Source of the DNA: Opeltia flavorubescens
Lineage: Eukaryota; Ascomycota; Lecanoromycetes; Teloschistales; Teloschistaceae
Assembly: GCA_000442125.1 (NCBI GenBank)
Contig: KE546972.1
Span: forward strand, 62,001-126,000
DNA: 64,000 nt
Direction of reading: 5' to 3'
In this document: positions 23,540 to 35,041 of the stretch, piece by piece
Layout: every line of letters begins with the position of its first letter
How positions within the stretch are numbered: the stretch's first letter is position 1
Translations under genes and position numbers: made by a program
The notes under the pieces: generated by a model
What the model was told of the DNA's origin: nothing
The model's database searches: none
Seen by the model: only the letters and a program-made list of their open reading frames with translations

Positions 23540-25703
23540 CGCGTAGACAAGCGTTCAATGGGGAATTCGTTCAATGAGTATAGAGAACGATGTGGAGGTC
23601 GCGCAGACGAGCACCGGCAGAGTATTTGGGTTGGCTTAACGTTGACCCAGGCTACAAAACGTGGAGCGAAAAATTATTATGCGAAGAGGTCAAATACTCG
23701 CTAGAAAATGAACGAAAGAGGTGATGAAGAAATGAGATTAAATCGTCAGGTGAAAAATTATACATTGTTAGCGTCAGATATTCCATAGGGCAGTGTTCCT
23801 CAGCCTCAAAATGCAGATCCAGAACCGAGAAGCGCGCGAATCAGAGTAACGGACGCCATGTTGTAGGATCAGACTGAAGGCTGTATCGGGCTATAATGAC
23901 GTTCGGCCCCCAACGCGGCTGCTTTTCTGCAGTGGCGATCAGCAGTGCATAAAGCTAGATGCCATATACTTCAAAGTCTTTGCGAATTGCTATGGATTTG
24001 ATAAGAAACCTTGGTGTGATGATTCGTGAGCAGTACCATGTCTATATGCGTTTGTCAATGAAATCTGTGTGCGCGCATGATATTCAATGATGGAGATCGT
24101 GTGGTGAAGCGCTAGTACCCAATCAAGCGTAGTACGTCTCTGATCAGTATCATGTCTTGGCGAAACGCGAAACGCGAAACGCTAATCAGCCAAAATAGAT
24201 TGAAAGCAAAATTCGGTAGTTGCAACTGCATGCTTCAGCTTCCTGATCCAAGATAAATCCAATTTAAGTATTATCGGCCTTCTAACCCCGACTACCCGAG
24301 TCGCGTTTTTCATATCATCAACATTCATTGATAAATTCCAAAACAGCCCCATGGATGAAATATCGAGTAACCAGAGGCGAACGCGACAACTGAACCATCA
24401 GTAATAACGTTTCGACTCACTTCTTACGAGGTGCTCAGTATATAATTCAGGCAATACTCCAAAAGTCGACACTTCAAGATTTTCGAATGATCTTTCCTGG
24501 AACATCGAGTATTCTGTACGCAATATACGTGTAAAATAGCTCATGCAGCGTTCGCGTTCTCAAATGTCTCCGTCTATTCAAGCCTTTTTTCCACAGGGTC
24601 AAAGACGCTGTTGATGCGCCGAAGAACCAGTTTTGTAGGTCCCCATAGGATATCCATCCTCCTGCCAATCTTCAAACAATCCTGTAGTCATCTTGCCCAC
24701 AACAATCTTGATTCATTTCATAGATTGCACCTTTACGTGTAAATTTTCATGGTATTCCCAGCGCGAGACAAGAAACAAACTTATACAACTGTGTAACTCG
24801 AACAAAATCTCCCGTCCTACGGCCAAGGGAAAAAAGGACTGGGTAGATGATCAAACCTATCCTAAGCTCCGCATAATTCTATGTGGATTTGCCTTGCCCC
24901 TGATGTCGCTTCAACATTTAAAATAATTATGCAAGAGCATTCGGCCAAAACTACTATAGTTCTTTTTCATAGGTCTTACTCGAATACAACGAGCCTATCG
25001 TCTCGCAATAAGCGAGAAAGTCACCGATTTTTACTAATATACCGTGACACGAAGCTAAAACTTGCATTATTGTAGGTCACACTAGTGAAAACACTACCTA
25101 AGTCTACTACCATTGTGCTACAAGTCTAATCGATAGAGTGAGCCGCGGTCTTTATTCTGAGATCAGCCGTTTTTGGGGGGTCCTCTGTTGAAGACAGTGT
25201 ACTCAGCGCAGCTTCTTTGCAAACAAATACTTGCTTATTTGAGAGCTTTGAGGGTGGCTGGACTGAAAGAGTGCGGTTTCCAGCATCCTTGTGTATCTAT
25301 CGACATTTTGGTGTGTGTTTATCCTTGATTTGAGAATCGAGATGAAAAACCTGTAGATCGGTTCACAATCGTCGAGATTTAGGGTATACAGGACACAAGG
25401 ATCAGGGGATACGATGTTTGAAAGCACAGGCATTATTGAAAGATAGTGAAGTCCTAGAGAAAGCGAAAGCGACTGTTGATAATAATCAAAGTAGTTATCT
25501 TCGAGCATACACTTAGTCTATTTTCTGAAGAAAGTAGATCATTATAAATGAATGTCCTAGAATTGTGCAAGTATCCAATTAGATCAGGAGAAAAGTCACA
25601 TCGCCCTCCTCCGCCACGCATACAGTCCAGCTCTCAACTGCTTCCTTCTCCACGTCAGTACGTTCCATTCGGGCCATGGTTTCTCTGCGTCTCCTAAAAA
25701 TAT
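23540..25703. other. Long AT-rich intergenic region
   Basis: About 2.1 kb without a supported gene. It contains a 7-nt tandem repeat at 24161-24182. Minus-strand frames near 24474-24668 and 25203-25508 are short and without recognisable motifs. Confidence 0.45.
24161..24182. repeat. Three tandem copies of a 7-nt unit (CGAAACG)
   Basis: CGAAACG occurs three times in a row, ending in C, within an otherwise AT-rich spacer. Probably a replication-slippage product. Confidence 0.75.
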
Positions 25704-26128
25704 CTAGCATGGTCCCTCGTTTGGATCGCCCCTGCACTGATCAGCATCCCCGCCAGCCGCATGACAATCAAATCAAGTCATCACACGTACCGATATCTAA
25801 TGTTTGCAAAAGTCTCCTGCCCCCCACGCCCGCAGTTATCAATCTCCCGGGAGATTGTGTTTTTGCAAGCCTCATGCGACACCGTCACCGGATGATCATT
25901 GTAATTCTGTATTTCGAACTGATAGCTGGTGAAATCGGGCCCTTCCCGGCATTGGTCTTTGTATTCGCCCGCGCCGAAAATTCCTTGCATTTCGTTGCAG
26001 GCGTGGTCAAGGGCGAGTTTGGCGGCGTTGTAGTCGCCCCATTTTCTCCCAGTTAGGAAACACTTTGCGGATGCGTTTCCTGAGAGGAGGAGTACGGGGA
26101 GGAGGGTAAATAGGATTGAGGGCTGCAT
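25704..26128 (-). CDS. Small secreted six-cysteine protein
   Basis: Model on the minus strand: 26128..25791, 25731..25704 (121 aa). The longer frame upstream lacks a signal sequence. The ATG at 26128 starts MQPSILFTLLPVLLLSGNASA, a clear signal peptide. The mature protein is about 100 aa with six cysteines, the motif CFLTGRKWGD at its start and GGQETFANIRYR near its end. The intron (GTACGT..AGTGCAG) joins a 28-nt last exon that adds GDPNEGPC and a stop, supplying the sixth cysteine. Without this tiny exon the protein would end prematurely with five cysteines. The size and cysteine pattern are those of a common class of fungal apoplastic secreted proteins. No function is established. Confidence 0.78.
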
Positions 26129-27593
26129 TGTTTTATTTGAGCGTTTATTTTGCTTGGGGGGGAAGGCAAGTGAAGAACGGTAATAGTCCGTAGGATGGTT
26201 TTTGGCTTCTTTAGGATTCCAGAATTCGAGGATTGAAGTTCTTGATGGAGATTCCTCGTTGACGGGGGACGTCAAGCTCCTTCATATTTTCGACGGTGAG
26301 TCAATTATATGTTCGACCACGACCAAGAGTACACATCCAGAGTATTCTCGTCCAGTTTTCCAGGAGTCGCCCGTTCTACCCACTTTATGGTGATTACAGA
26401 CACGATCACGGTGTAGACTTGCCTTGCATCACATGATGCGCAATACCAGATTTGGCCGTGGAAATTTTCCAGGACAATGCCTAATATCCGCGTAGAGGTA
26501 TCGAATAATACTCTGCAACAACAAAGAGCCCTAAAGCGAGCTTGTATCAGTGCAAAATACAATCTCATTCATCCGTCGACAACAGGGCGATCAAGCTATT
26601 TCCGTAATGCTTTACAGCAGACGAACTCAACGAATGAAAATACAGTGACGCCCTTCTCTCAGCACACTTATTCGGAGGACTCCCGACGCTGCCAATGATG
26701 AAATCTACACGACTGTCTTCTAACATTGAGATAATCAAGCATGACTCGTGAATGTTCGCGAACGAATTAGCGCTATTGATTTATCTGTAGGAAGACAGGT
26801 TGATCGGCGAGGACTCAGATCTAGCCAGAGTATTATCTGCTACATTCGGATTGGATTGGGCAGACCTCATTCCATATAATAGGCGATTTGCATGAGTACT
26901 GCTTCGTTCATCGCAGCAACAATTAATTCCGACATTGTCAGCCAAGTCAGACAAACGCAATGTGATGTTGAAACAGTTGAGTATGACTTAGGATGCGCCG
27001 TCATAGAACTAGAGCTGACGGAATTCGCTGCCAGTATGATTGACACTGTTTTGAAGATGGTAGCCAATCGACAAAGCGCGCTTGGAAACCCGGGGCTTAC
27101 ATTCTTCGATGGATCTATAATATGACAGGAGATGTTGACGCTTGTCTAGCTTTCCGACCCAGACAATACGGTGATGGACCTTCACCAGAATTTTGTCAGG
27201 TACACTCGAGTCGGAGAAGTAGGCTGCTACATTTCAAGTGATAGGCGAGTTCCGTGAGTGTTATATCTGTAATATTGATACTGATAGATCGTTATGATGG
27301 CTTGCTTNCTGTCACTATAAAGTATTGCTATACTCTGCCTGCCCTCATCGAGAAGCCTTGCAGAAAACTGCTATATCTGTATAAGCAGTTAAATATATAT
27401 TGCCTGACGCCAATGGCACTATGGCACTATAGTCCACCTGATCACCAATAATCCCTTATTTCCGACGCCGGGAGAAGAGATTATACAGTAGTTCTCCAGT
27501 CCAAACAGTCCAATCGTTATATCGATCACCAGCTTGCCGATATCTATTCACCAATCCAGAGTTTCTTATATCCAGGACCGTCAACAAGCAAAG
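26129..27593. other. Intergenic, no supported gene
   Basis: Upstream of the six-cysteine protein and downstream of the MFS gene. A 77-aa plus frame at 26892-27125 (helical, acidic) is not family-like. One ambiguous base (N) lies at 27308. Confidence 0.45.
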
Positions 27594-29283
27594 CTAATAC
27601 CGGGAACATCTCGTTGCCTGTCCCTTAGCACGAAGCTTCCTGACATCCCTCCATACCAGCACCGTATACACAGCCGTCGCAAGCAAGCCGAGACACACGA
27701 ACGCCATAATAATGGAGTATCCGGTATAGTAAAGCGGTGCATCTTTCGCAAGGAAGGTGAAAGTCGCCACAATGGCTCCGATATTACCGAAGCCGATGAT
27801 CCACGCAGAACCGATACCTCGATTAACGTGCCCCTGGAGGCTCATGAGGTGCCAGCAGATGATGATTGGACCGGCGGAGAAGGCGCCCATGGCAACGAGG
27901 CAGAGGCCGGCGTATTGGGCTGAGAAGGTGTAATGGACTGTTAAGAGGATGGCGAGGCCGGCGATAGTCAAGGCGAAGCCAAAGGCTAGGAAAGGGGACC
28001 GGAGACCAAGGCGGTCGGAAAGCCAGGCCATGATCAGACACAGGGCAAGTGCTGCTGCAACTGGTGGTACAGTGTGAAGCTGGGTGTTGACGACAGTGTA
28101 GCCAAGAGTCCTCACAATCGTTGGCGCAAAGTATGCGAAAGCTGGGATGTCTGTTAGCTGTACGTGCGGCGCTGTCATTCTAAGGGCCACCGACCATAGA
28201 TTGGGATGGTAAGTGCTTCTAATCGTTAGCTGGTAGTTCGACATATCGACATGCGTGGTCAGCCATGACACTCACCAAAGAATATGACGCCAGATAAGAT
28301 GTTCTTCGGATCGCGGAAGAAGCGCAGCAGACTCTGAGTCACTGGCTCATGAGTTCTCTCGGTGTTTCCCGTCCGCTTCAGAACCCAGGCTCTCTCTTCC
28401 TCGGTCAGCCATGTGGCTTCAGTGGGGAAGTCGGTAACGAGAAAATAGGCGGCGAAACCGACGACCGTGGTAGCAATGCCCTCGAGGATGAATACCCACC
28501 TCCAGCTCTTCTTCCCTTGGACTCCATCCATGTTTGCAATGGCGCTCGCGAGAAGTCCTCCAAACATGGTGGCGGTGATGACGGCACACCAGTAGATGGT
28601 GAATCGTCGCTGGGCCTCTTCACGTTTGTACCAGAAGCTGATGAGGTAGAAGCCTAGGCAAGGTCAGTGATAGTCTGCTCTGACGCGCTTAGTTCCCCTA
28701 CTTCCGGGGAACACTCCTGCTTCAGCCAAACCAAGGAAGAATCGCGTCGCGAGTAAGCCGCCGTAATTATGGACTTTGCCACGTCAGCGCGGCGACACTT
28801 GTATCGATGTATCGAACACAGTACGCACCGAAGCCCTGGCACAACATAACGATGCCAAAAGATACAATGCATCCGGACACTGCTCAGGATTAGTACTGGT
28901 GAGTCGTTTGGCGTAAGGCTGTGACGGACACCAGAGATGCGGCTTGAAGTAGCGCAAGAGGAAGTTGGATGGAATCTCGAAGAGGATGTAGGGTACGAAG
29001 AATATCGTGAGCGCAGTATTGGCTTGATTAGATTTGGCATTCAGATGTAAATCCGCCGGGAGACCCAAGGTGAGGGCATTGCCAATATTAACCCTGCAAG
29101 AAAGTCAATAATGCTATATGTGCGCAGCTCGTGGTATCGTTTGCACCTGTCCAGAAAGGAGAAGATATAGATGACAAAGAGGATCGGAATAACTTTCAAG
29201 TCGATCTTTCTAAGGAGCTTCTTTTCGTTGATGGTGGCTTTAGGCACAGGCGTTGCACGGAGCTCTTCCATTGAATGCTCCAT
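27594..29283 (-). CDS. MFS transporter, anion:cation symporter (DAL5/TNA1-type)
   Basis: Model on the minus strand: 29283..29147, 29093..28930, 28879..28829, 28773..28702, 28653..28276, 28218..28195, 28141..27594; 457 aa, in frame. Twelve helices are expected. Family signatures are KIDLKVIPILFVIYIFSFLDR|VNIGNA in helix 1, FEIPSNFLLRYFKP, GIVMLCQGF, NYGGLLATRFFLGLAEAGVFPGSFYLISFWYKREEAQRR, the WRWVFILEG loop and ADFP-like VTDFPTEATWLT. It belongs to the allantoate/nicotinate/pantothenate-type fungal ACS group (TC 2.A.1.14). The substrate cannot be deduced; small organic anions or vitamins are usual. A 24-nt sixth exon (28195-28218) completes the FFGEALTIPIYAFAYFAP loop. The closing C-tail is short and basic. 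Confidence 0.86.
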
Positions 29284-30619
29284 TTCGCTCAGTTTGATAC
29301 AGTCGTATTCAATGAGGGTAGGTAAAATGAAGCAGGTCACTGATTTGCTCTGTGCAATCACGATCACGAAGAACACGAATTGAAGAGTTGCAAAGACATT
29401 GGTGGTGGAGGGAAAAAAAGGGGAGGGGCGCAGATGGCTGTGTCATGGATGACTCTGAATTGATTGAGCAGTGAAGACATCGACACAGCCTCTCACTGCG
29501 TTAGCAACCAATTCAATAGAGGGGGTCGCATTGGTATACGGTCATGACAGGAATTACTATAGAAAGGGCGCGTAATATCAATCGACGACTTCGAAAAGAG
29601 GGAGAGACTTTATTAAGTGCTTTCATCGTGAGTGTTAACACACGAGTGTCGTTATGCTTTGGCTGGAAGTCGTTGTATCGATTTTGCCTCTATTCACTTT
29701 CATTGTTACCCTATGGCCTACCCATTGGCAGCACGCTCCATTCGACGTTTCATGTCCCATCTTCGACCAAGGCGTGAGAACACAAATCACTACCCTGGTG
29801 AAAAAGGAATTCTCGGCATTTCCAACCATAGTTGCAGCCCACGTGTCGCAGCCGGGATTAGATATTGCATCTATCAGAAATTGCATCTGCTACTCTTAAC
29901 GGGTATCTAGCCGTATGGTAAGACGTCGTACATTCCCTTTTGGCCCCATGGTTGCGGCAGTTGTGATGTACAAACATGTATCTTAGTGGCAAACTTTTCA
30001 ACGGCTGCGACTGGACTATGAACTTGTCCACCGGGACATGCGACGGCCCGCTCCCGGCGCTCGCATGTCGTCCAATAGCAAGCCGGTGACGTAAATGAGT
30101 TTGTCCGATCCGCCGTTCTTTCAGCCTCCGCCGCCAGCGCCAAGAGGCACAGCATAATCTTTCTCGGGGACAGCTTCCTCCGTCTGTCGTCTAAGCGCTC
30201 TCCAAAATCTCAAGATCCGAGAACGAGAATGCGCGTTGAAACATAGGCGGTCAAAACCATGAACGCGTCCTTGCCGAGCGCATTCTCCAATTGACCCAGG
30301 CACGATAATCATGACATGGTAGCTGCTTGGAACCGAAGATCCTGCATTCAATATTACTTGCATCCTTCGAGATTAATTTGACCGTTTGAACGAATTCGTT
30401 ACCGACTGGATGGATTTAACTGCTTCTCCCCGCATCGAACATGGGATGAATCGGAGATTTAAGCACCATGTGCGAGGCTGCTCATCACATCATGTCATCA
30501 CAAAAATCTGTCATTCATAACTGAGCTGTAATCAACATGTTCGAAAATCTACAGAAAGTCATGGCACAGGCAATTCTTAAACATCCACATCCATCCTTTA
30601 ACACGGCAAACATACACAA
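29284..30619. other. Divergent intergenic region
   Basis: Between the MFS transporter (minus) and the third rhodopsin-domain gene (plus), so it holds two promoters. Short frames such as 29544-29777, 29907-30155 and 30121-30363 have no support. Confidence 0.45.
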
Positions 30620-32096
30620 ATGTCTTCCGCTTTGCCTGCACTTCCACCGCCGCCGGGCCATGAGCCTTTCTCCCCCCATCCGGAATCCCTAGCACGATGG
30701 AATTTGATCTGTGTCACCGTCTGCCTTTCCGTCACCACCGTCCTGTTCCTCCTGCGATCTTTCGTGAGGCTTCACATCAAGCGGTCGTGGATCCTGGAAG
30801 ATTGTGAGCCATCCTCTTCTTGAGCTATGGTTGGAAGTATGCTGACATTTTTGAAAGACGTAGTGTTGGTTTCATGGGTAACGAATTCCCGTTAGTGACG
30901 CTTTAGTCTGGCCCCAACGCTTACTTAGCTCAAGATTGGCTTGGGCATATTGTGCGCTTTGATGTCAACGGTCATCCACAATCATGGCGGAAAACATGAA
31001 TGGGATCTGGTATCGGCAGATGTGCCTAGAGCTATCTATGTACGTGTCCCCATGCCTTAACTATCGACGCCAGAGCTCATCTTCATGTCCAGTGGTTCAA
31101 TGCCGCCACCATCGTTTACTCACCGGTAATACTCGGCACGAAGATCGCCATCATCCTGCTCTACCGTCGCGTCTTTCTTCCCCATAGAGGCGGTCCCTTC
31201 GATTGGCTTCTTCGCATCTTCATCTTCATCTTGACGTGCTTCTATGTTGCGACTATGCTTGTGAAGGTCTGGGAATGCACGCCTAGGGAGAAGGCATGGA
31301 ATAAGGCTGTTCCTGGACGCTGTGTCAATGTCTCCAGTCTGCTCAATGCCAGCGGACTCTTCAACTGCATCACTGATGTCATGATGTTGCTCATCCCTGT
31401 CAAATCGGTGTGGCTCTTGCGAATGAGCATGAGACAGAAGGCTGGTGTCGTTGCAATCTTTACCGTCGGGTTCTGGTGAGTCATTCTGTCTGCCCTATCC
31501 ATTTCCGAAGGTTCACTGACACTTTATAGCGCGCCTGTCTTCAGCACGATAGGCTTCGTCGTGCGCATTCGAATCAGCTCCTCTCCCGACGTCACATATC
31601 ACTACCCTGAGATTCTACTTTGGGCGTAAGGAAACCGTCTGATCCTTCTCGATCATCGCTAAAGCTTTCTAGTGCGGCAGAGATCACCACCGGTCTTATG
31701 TGTGTCTGCACCCCGGAGCTGGCTGCCCTCGGACGTCTCCGCCGCCGAAGCCGAAGACCCAGTGCCAGCATCCTCCACGGCGCCACAACCATTCGCCGAA
31801 GTAACCCGTATAAATCAAAGAGACGTGGCGGCTCCGACGAACAAGCGCTGTGGAATGAGGTTCACCCAAAAGAGCAACGGTCATTTACAGACATGGGCAA
31901 ATTCGAGGATGTTCCCATAGCAGTCATCACGAGCATCGAAGGTGGGGTCAAGCCGCCAGGACGTGTCAGCAGAGACGACCGATGCCCAACACAAGCGGAC
32001 ATTGACAACGCTACCCTAAATCTGGCTGCGCCCTCACGGAAGATTCGAAAGGATGGCATTTTCAAGTCGGTCAGGATAGAGCAGACAAGTTCGTGA
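30620..32096 (+). CDS. Rhodopsin-domain (SAT17/Pth11-type) integral membrane protein
   Basis: Model: join(30620..30803,30858..30877,30929..31039,31093..31475,31530..31625,31673..32096), 405 aa. The helices carry LLRSFVRLHIKRSWILED|YVVLVSW, KIGLGILCAL, a GGKHEWD loop, WFNAATIVYSPVILGTKIAIILLYRRVF, WECTPREKAWN, LFNCITDVMMLLIPVKSVWLL, VGFCAPVFSTIGFVVRIR and EITTGLMCVCTPELAALG, typical of the fungal rhodopsin-domain family (PF20684). The C-tail is long, basic and Ser-rich. Exon 2 is again 20 nt and inserted at the same codon as in the gene at 3999, so the two share an old exon structure. Third family member in 28 kb. Ligand and role unknown. Confidence 0.82.
30858..30877 (+). other. 20-nt microexon of the rhodopsin-domain gene
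   Basis: Flanked by TTGAAAG and GTAACG. It encodes YVVLVSW after the conserved ED of helix 2, equivalent in length and position to 4278-4297. Confidence 0.65.
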
Positions 32097-33041
32097 TGCT
32101 AGGTGGAACGACGGGGCCTCACTTTATGACCACCCTTCTTACGGCTAGCGAGGTACCCCAATCTTGATGGATTTTTGAAATCGGCGGTATTGTATTTTTG
32201 TCATCTTGAACTGTTTTTCTCTCTCTGCTGATACCCGTGATTCTTTGAATCACCCCGTGTCGCCATCTAAAACATCCGAGCCCTACGAACGATGTATGAC
32301 CGACACTTAGTCCTTGGGTCTACATTCCTGTAGCTCAAAGCCAAGAAGTATTGATCAAGGTCGCCTATACCGAAATATCCGATTCATAAGGATACTCATA
32401 TCCACAGTCTCAGGTGGGCCGCTTACAAAGTCCCATGTATAGGACCTTAGCGAATAATTTTCTTCTTGGACTTGATACAACCTGTAATGTATCTACTATT
32501 CTATGAGTCCTGTTCTATTTCGTCTCTCTCTCCATTGAGATATCTCTTTCATGAATACTCTTGCCCGCCAGAGTGTGCATTGCTTGCTCTTGCATAGCAT
32601 TTAGACACTCTTGACAACGTTACTCACCACCATTACTCGGGTTCTCAAGCCTTCAGTCTCTCATCTTCAAGAACAGCATTTTTTGCAAGCCATATATATC
32701 TTTTAATTCATCTGATGTGGAAATCGGTTCATTCTAGTAAAGGCGGTTCTTCATCTTCGAAAATCTTTCTGCGCGAGATTCAACATGCTAGATGGTCAAT
32801 AGGCGAGCCGAGAATCCATCTGTCTGGGATTGCTGTGGTGTGTTTGATGGCTAGCTTCCCTGACTTTTTTTCTTTTCGTCATGCTGATCAAAGGGAATTT
32901 ATCCGCGAACGGGGGCCTGCTGGGTACTGTATGGAGAAATCACAAAAATCGGATCACAAAATATCAAAAAAGATATGAGAGAACACAAGTACCACATTCC
33001 CGCTTTGCATACCTCATTTGACAAATATTTCCAGAACCCCC
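32097..33041. other. Intergenic between convergent genes
   Basis: AT-rich 3' flanks. The frame 32715-32978 has no recognisable features. Confidence 0.45.
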
Positions 33042-34009
33042 CTACAACCCACCTTCCTCCGCATAAGAAGAACGCGCTGCCGGCGGAAAATCATTACATT
33101 CCGCTACAACATCTTTTCAACAACACATACGGAAAAAGTTAGCACTCCTCAAACAAACAACCCCGCAAGATGCGCTCAACAAAGCCAAAGGGAACGGATA
33201 AGGGTCACTCACTCCCAACAAAATAAGCATAATTCGCCGCATTAACCGCCTTCTTCCCCGGCATCAACCCCACCACCTCCCCAATCGGATAAACCTCATC
33301 GTCAAAACTCGCCTGCCCAAGTATCAAATGCATAAGCTCATGCAGCACTAACATAGACTGCGCGACCTGGATCTTCCCGCCCTCAAGCCTCTTCCTCCTC
33401 GGATCATAGTCCGCGCAATCCTCATACCTAGGCTGCAAATGCTGATATAGGAATTTTTGACAGAGGTATATGAAAGGCGTATCTGGGGTATGATACGCCG
33501 TTACAGGATCCCCTTTGCAGGACTCGACTTCCCTAACCATAGCGGGGTTGCCGTTGAGGATGCACACAAAAACCACAGGCTCCTGCTTGTGGCGGGTATG
33601 ATACGTGGGTCCGCCCATCAATACCTTACTCAATGCTGATTTGACGCGCGTGGGATGCACGCCGCGGAAAAAGGTGTCGTAGATTTCTCTGCTGTCCGCG
33701 CTGCTGCTGGTTTGCTGCATGGTGTCTATGTATTGGATCGCGAGGCGGATGTCGTTGCTCATTGTCATGAGGGCTTTGGCGACGACTTTATCGTAATCTT
33801 GACATTGCTCGATGTGGTAGGGGCCGACTTTAAGGGCGCCGGCTGGAAAAGTCGAATTAATTGTCATTTTCCCACGTAGATGGTTTGCAAGGGGGGTGAT
33901 GGGAGAGCTTACTTTCATTTTGGGTTGGTGTGGTGGCTTGGCTTAATGTGAAGGTTATTAAGTAGCACAGCACGATGGCGAATAGTTTAATCGCCATGAG
34001 ATGGAGCAT
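33042..34009 (-). CDS. Secreted HExxH metalloprotease-like protein (M35/aspzincin-like)
   Basis: Model on the minus strand: 34009..33913, 33842..33213, 33112..33042 (265 aa). Exon 1 gives a signal peptide, MLHLMAIKLFAIVLCYLITFTLSQA. Intron 1 (GTAAGC..TTCCAG) joins a split ACC codon. The central exon has paired cysteines (EQCQDYD, VESCKGD, YLCQKF, EDCADY) and the zinc-site motif LHELMHLILGQASFDDEVYPIGE, where HELMH supplies two His ligands and a following Asp could be the third, as in deuterolysin-like M35 enzymes. NAANYAYFVG near the end matches the usual N-A-D-N-Y-A block. A 100-nt last intron (GTGAGT..GAAAAG, GCTAAC branch) adds 23 residues including one more cysteine. Stopping at the GAG|TGA instead is possible. 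Expected to be extracellular. Activity is inferred from the motif only. Confidence 0.72.
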
Positions 34010-35041
34010 GGCGTCCTGCAGGGAGAATTAAAATACAGCGGATCAACGACAATTGAAGCAGACATATTTCTGTAGCGGATTTCTGGTATTTTTGAGGAAA
34101 ATTCATTGTGAGTTCGGACCCCACGCGTATCGGATGTGGAAAGTATGGAAATAGCAACACCGGCACGTGGGGAATATGTGTTATGCGTCGTGGCGCTTCG
34201 GGAGATTTTTTTGTGTTCTCCACGTGCTTATACGCGCACCCCTTCTTAGTCCTTTCGCATCAAATGACATTCAACATGAATAATCTCTGTTCTCGTAAAT
34301 TCAACTGTTCGATAGTGGGCTATTTGGCCCCCTTCCAGGTCACGTAGAATCTTTATCGGAAGGGTGGTGAGATGGTTGAAAGCTTACGTGTGAAAATCTT
34401 TCGTTACCTTTCATTATTTTCCTTCAAGATTTAGAGTCTCATCAGCTCGTACTTCAGTGATTCGGTCATAGGCGCCAATAGAAGCTGGGTTTCTCTTCTC
34501 CCGGCTGTCTGATTAGGACTAGGTTGTAGTCAGAGGATCAAACGTATGCTTGAAGAGGCCTACTGATACAGGTATTGTAAAGTGTAGGTCTTTCCTGAAG
34601 AGTGTACTACTTTTGGTTGAATGTCACAGGCGGTAATTACTTCTAATGGTTGTGGTTTCACGTCAATGAAAGTATGAATCGCTAGCATATCAGAATGGCT
34701 AGAGACAAAACATCGCACTTTCAGAGCAGTGGTACATGACATAGCTCAAATTAAAATAGCACAGTGTGACATTTTATTTAAGACGGTGACGCAACTCATG
34801 AGTATTAATGTTTTTCATTTTGAGCATTGGTGCAGTAATGAGTCTCTGAGCTGATAGCTAATGTACATGACCGGTGTTCTGGATTGAATGATACTGCCCG
34901 TTTGAATTCATGCATATTCCGTGCCGAAGTTTATGAAGCCGGTACGCTCCTTTTGTTGATCGTGAGGAAAATCGCTGGACCGCCAGCAGGTGTGCTTGCT
35001 CCAGCCGAGGAGTTTGATGTCTGAGATTTCGCTTCCCCACT
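34010..35041. other. Intergenic, no supported gene
   Basis: Promoter side of the metalloprotease gene and 3' side of the F-box gene. Short frames (34108-34347, 34560-34742) look like chance. Confidence 0.45.
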
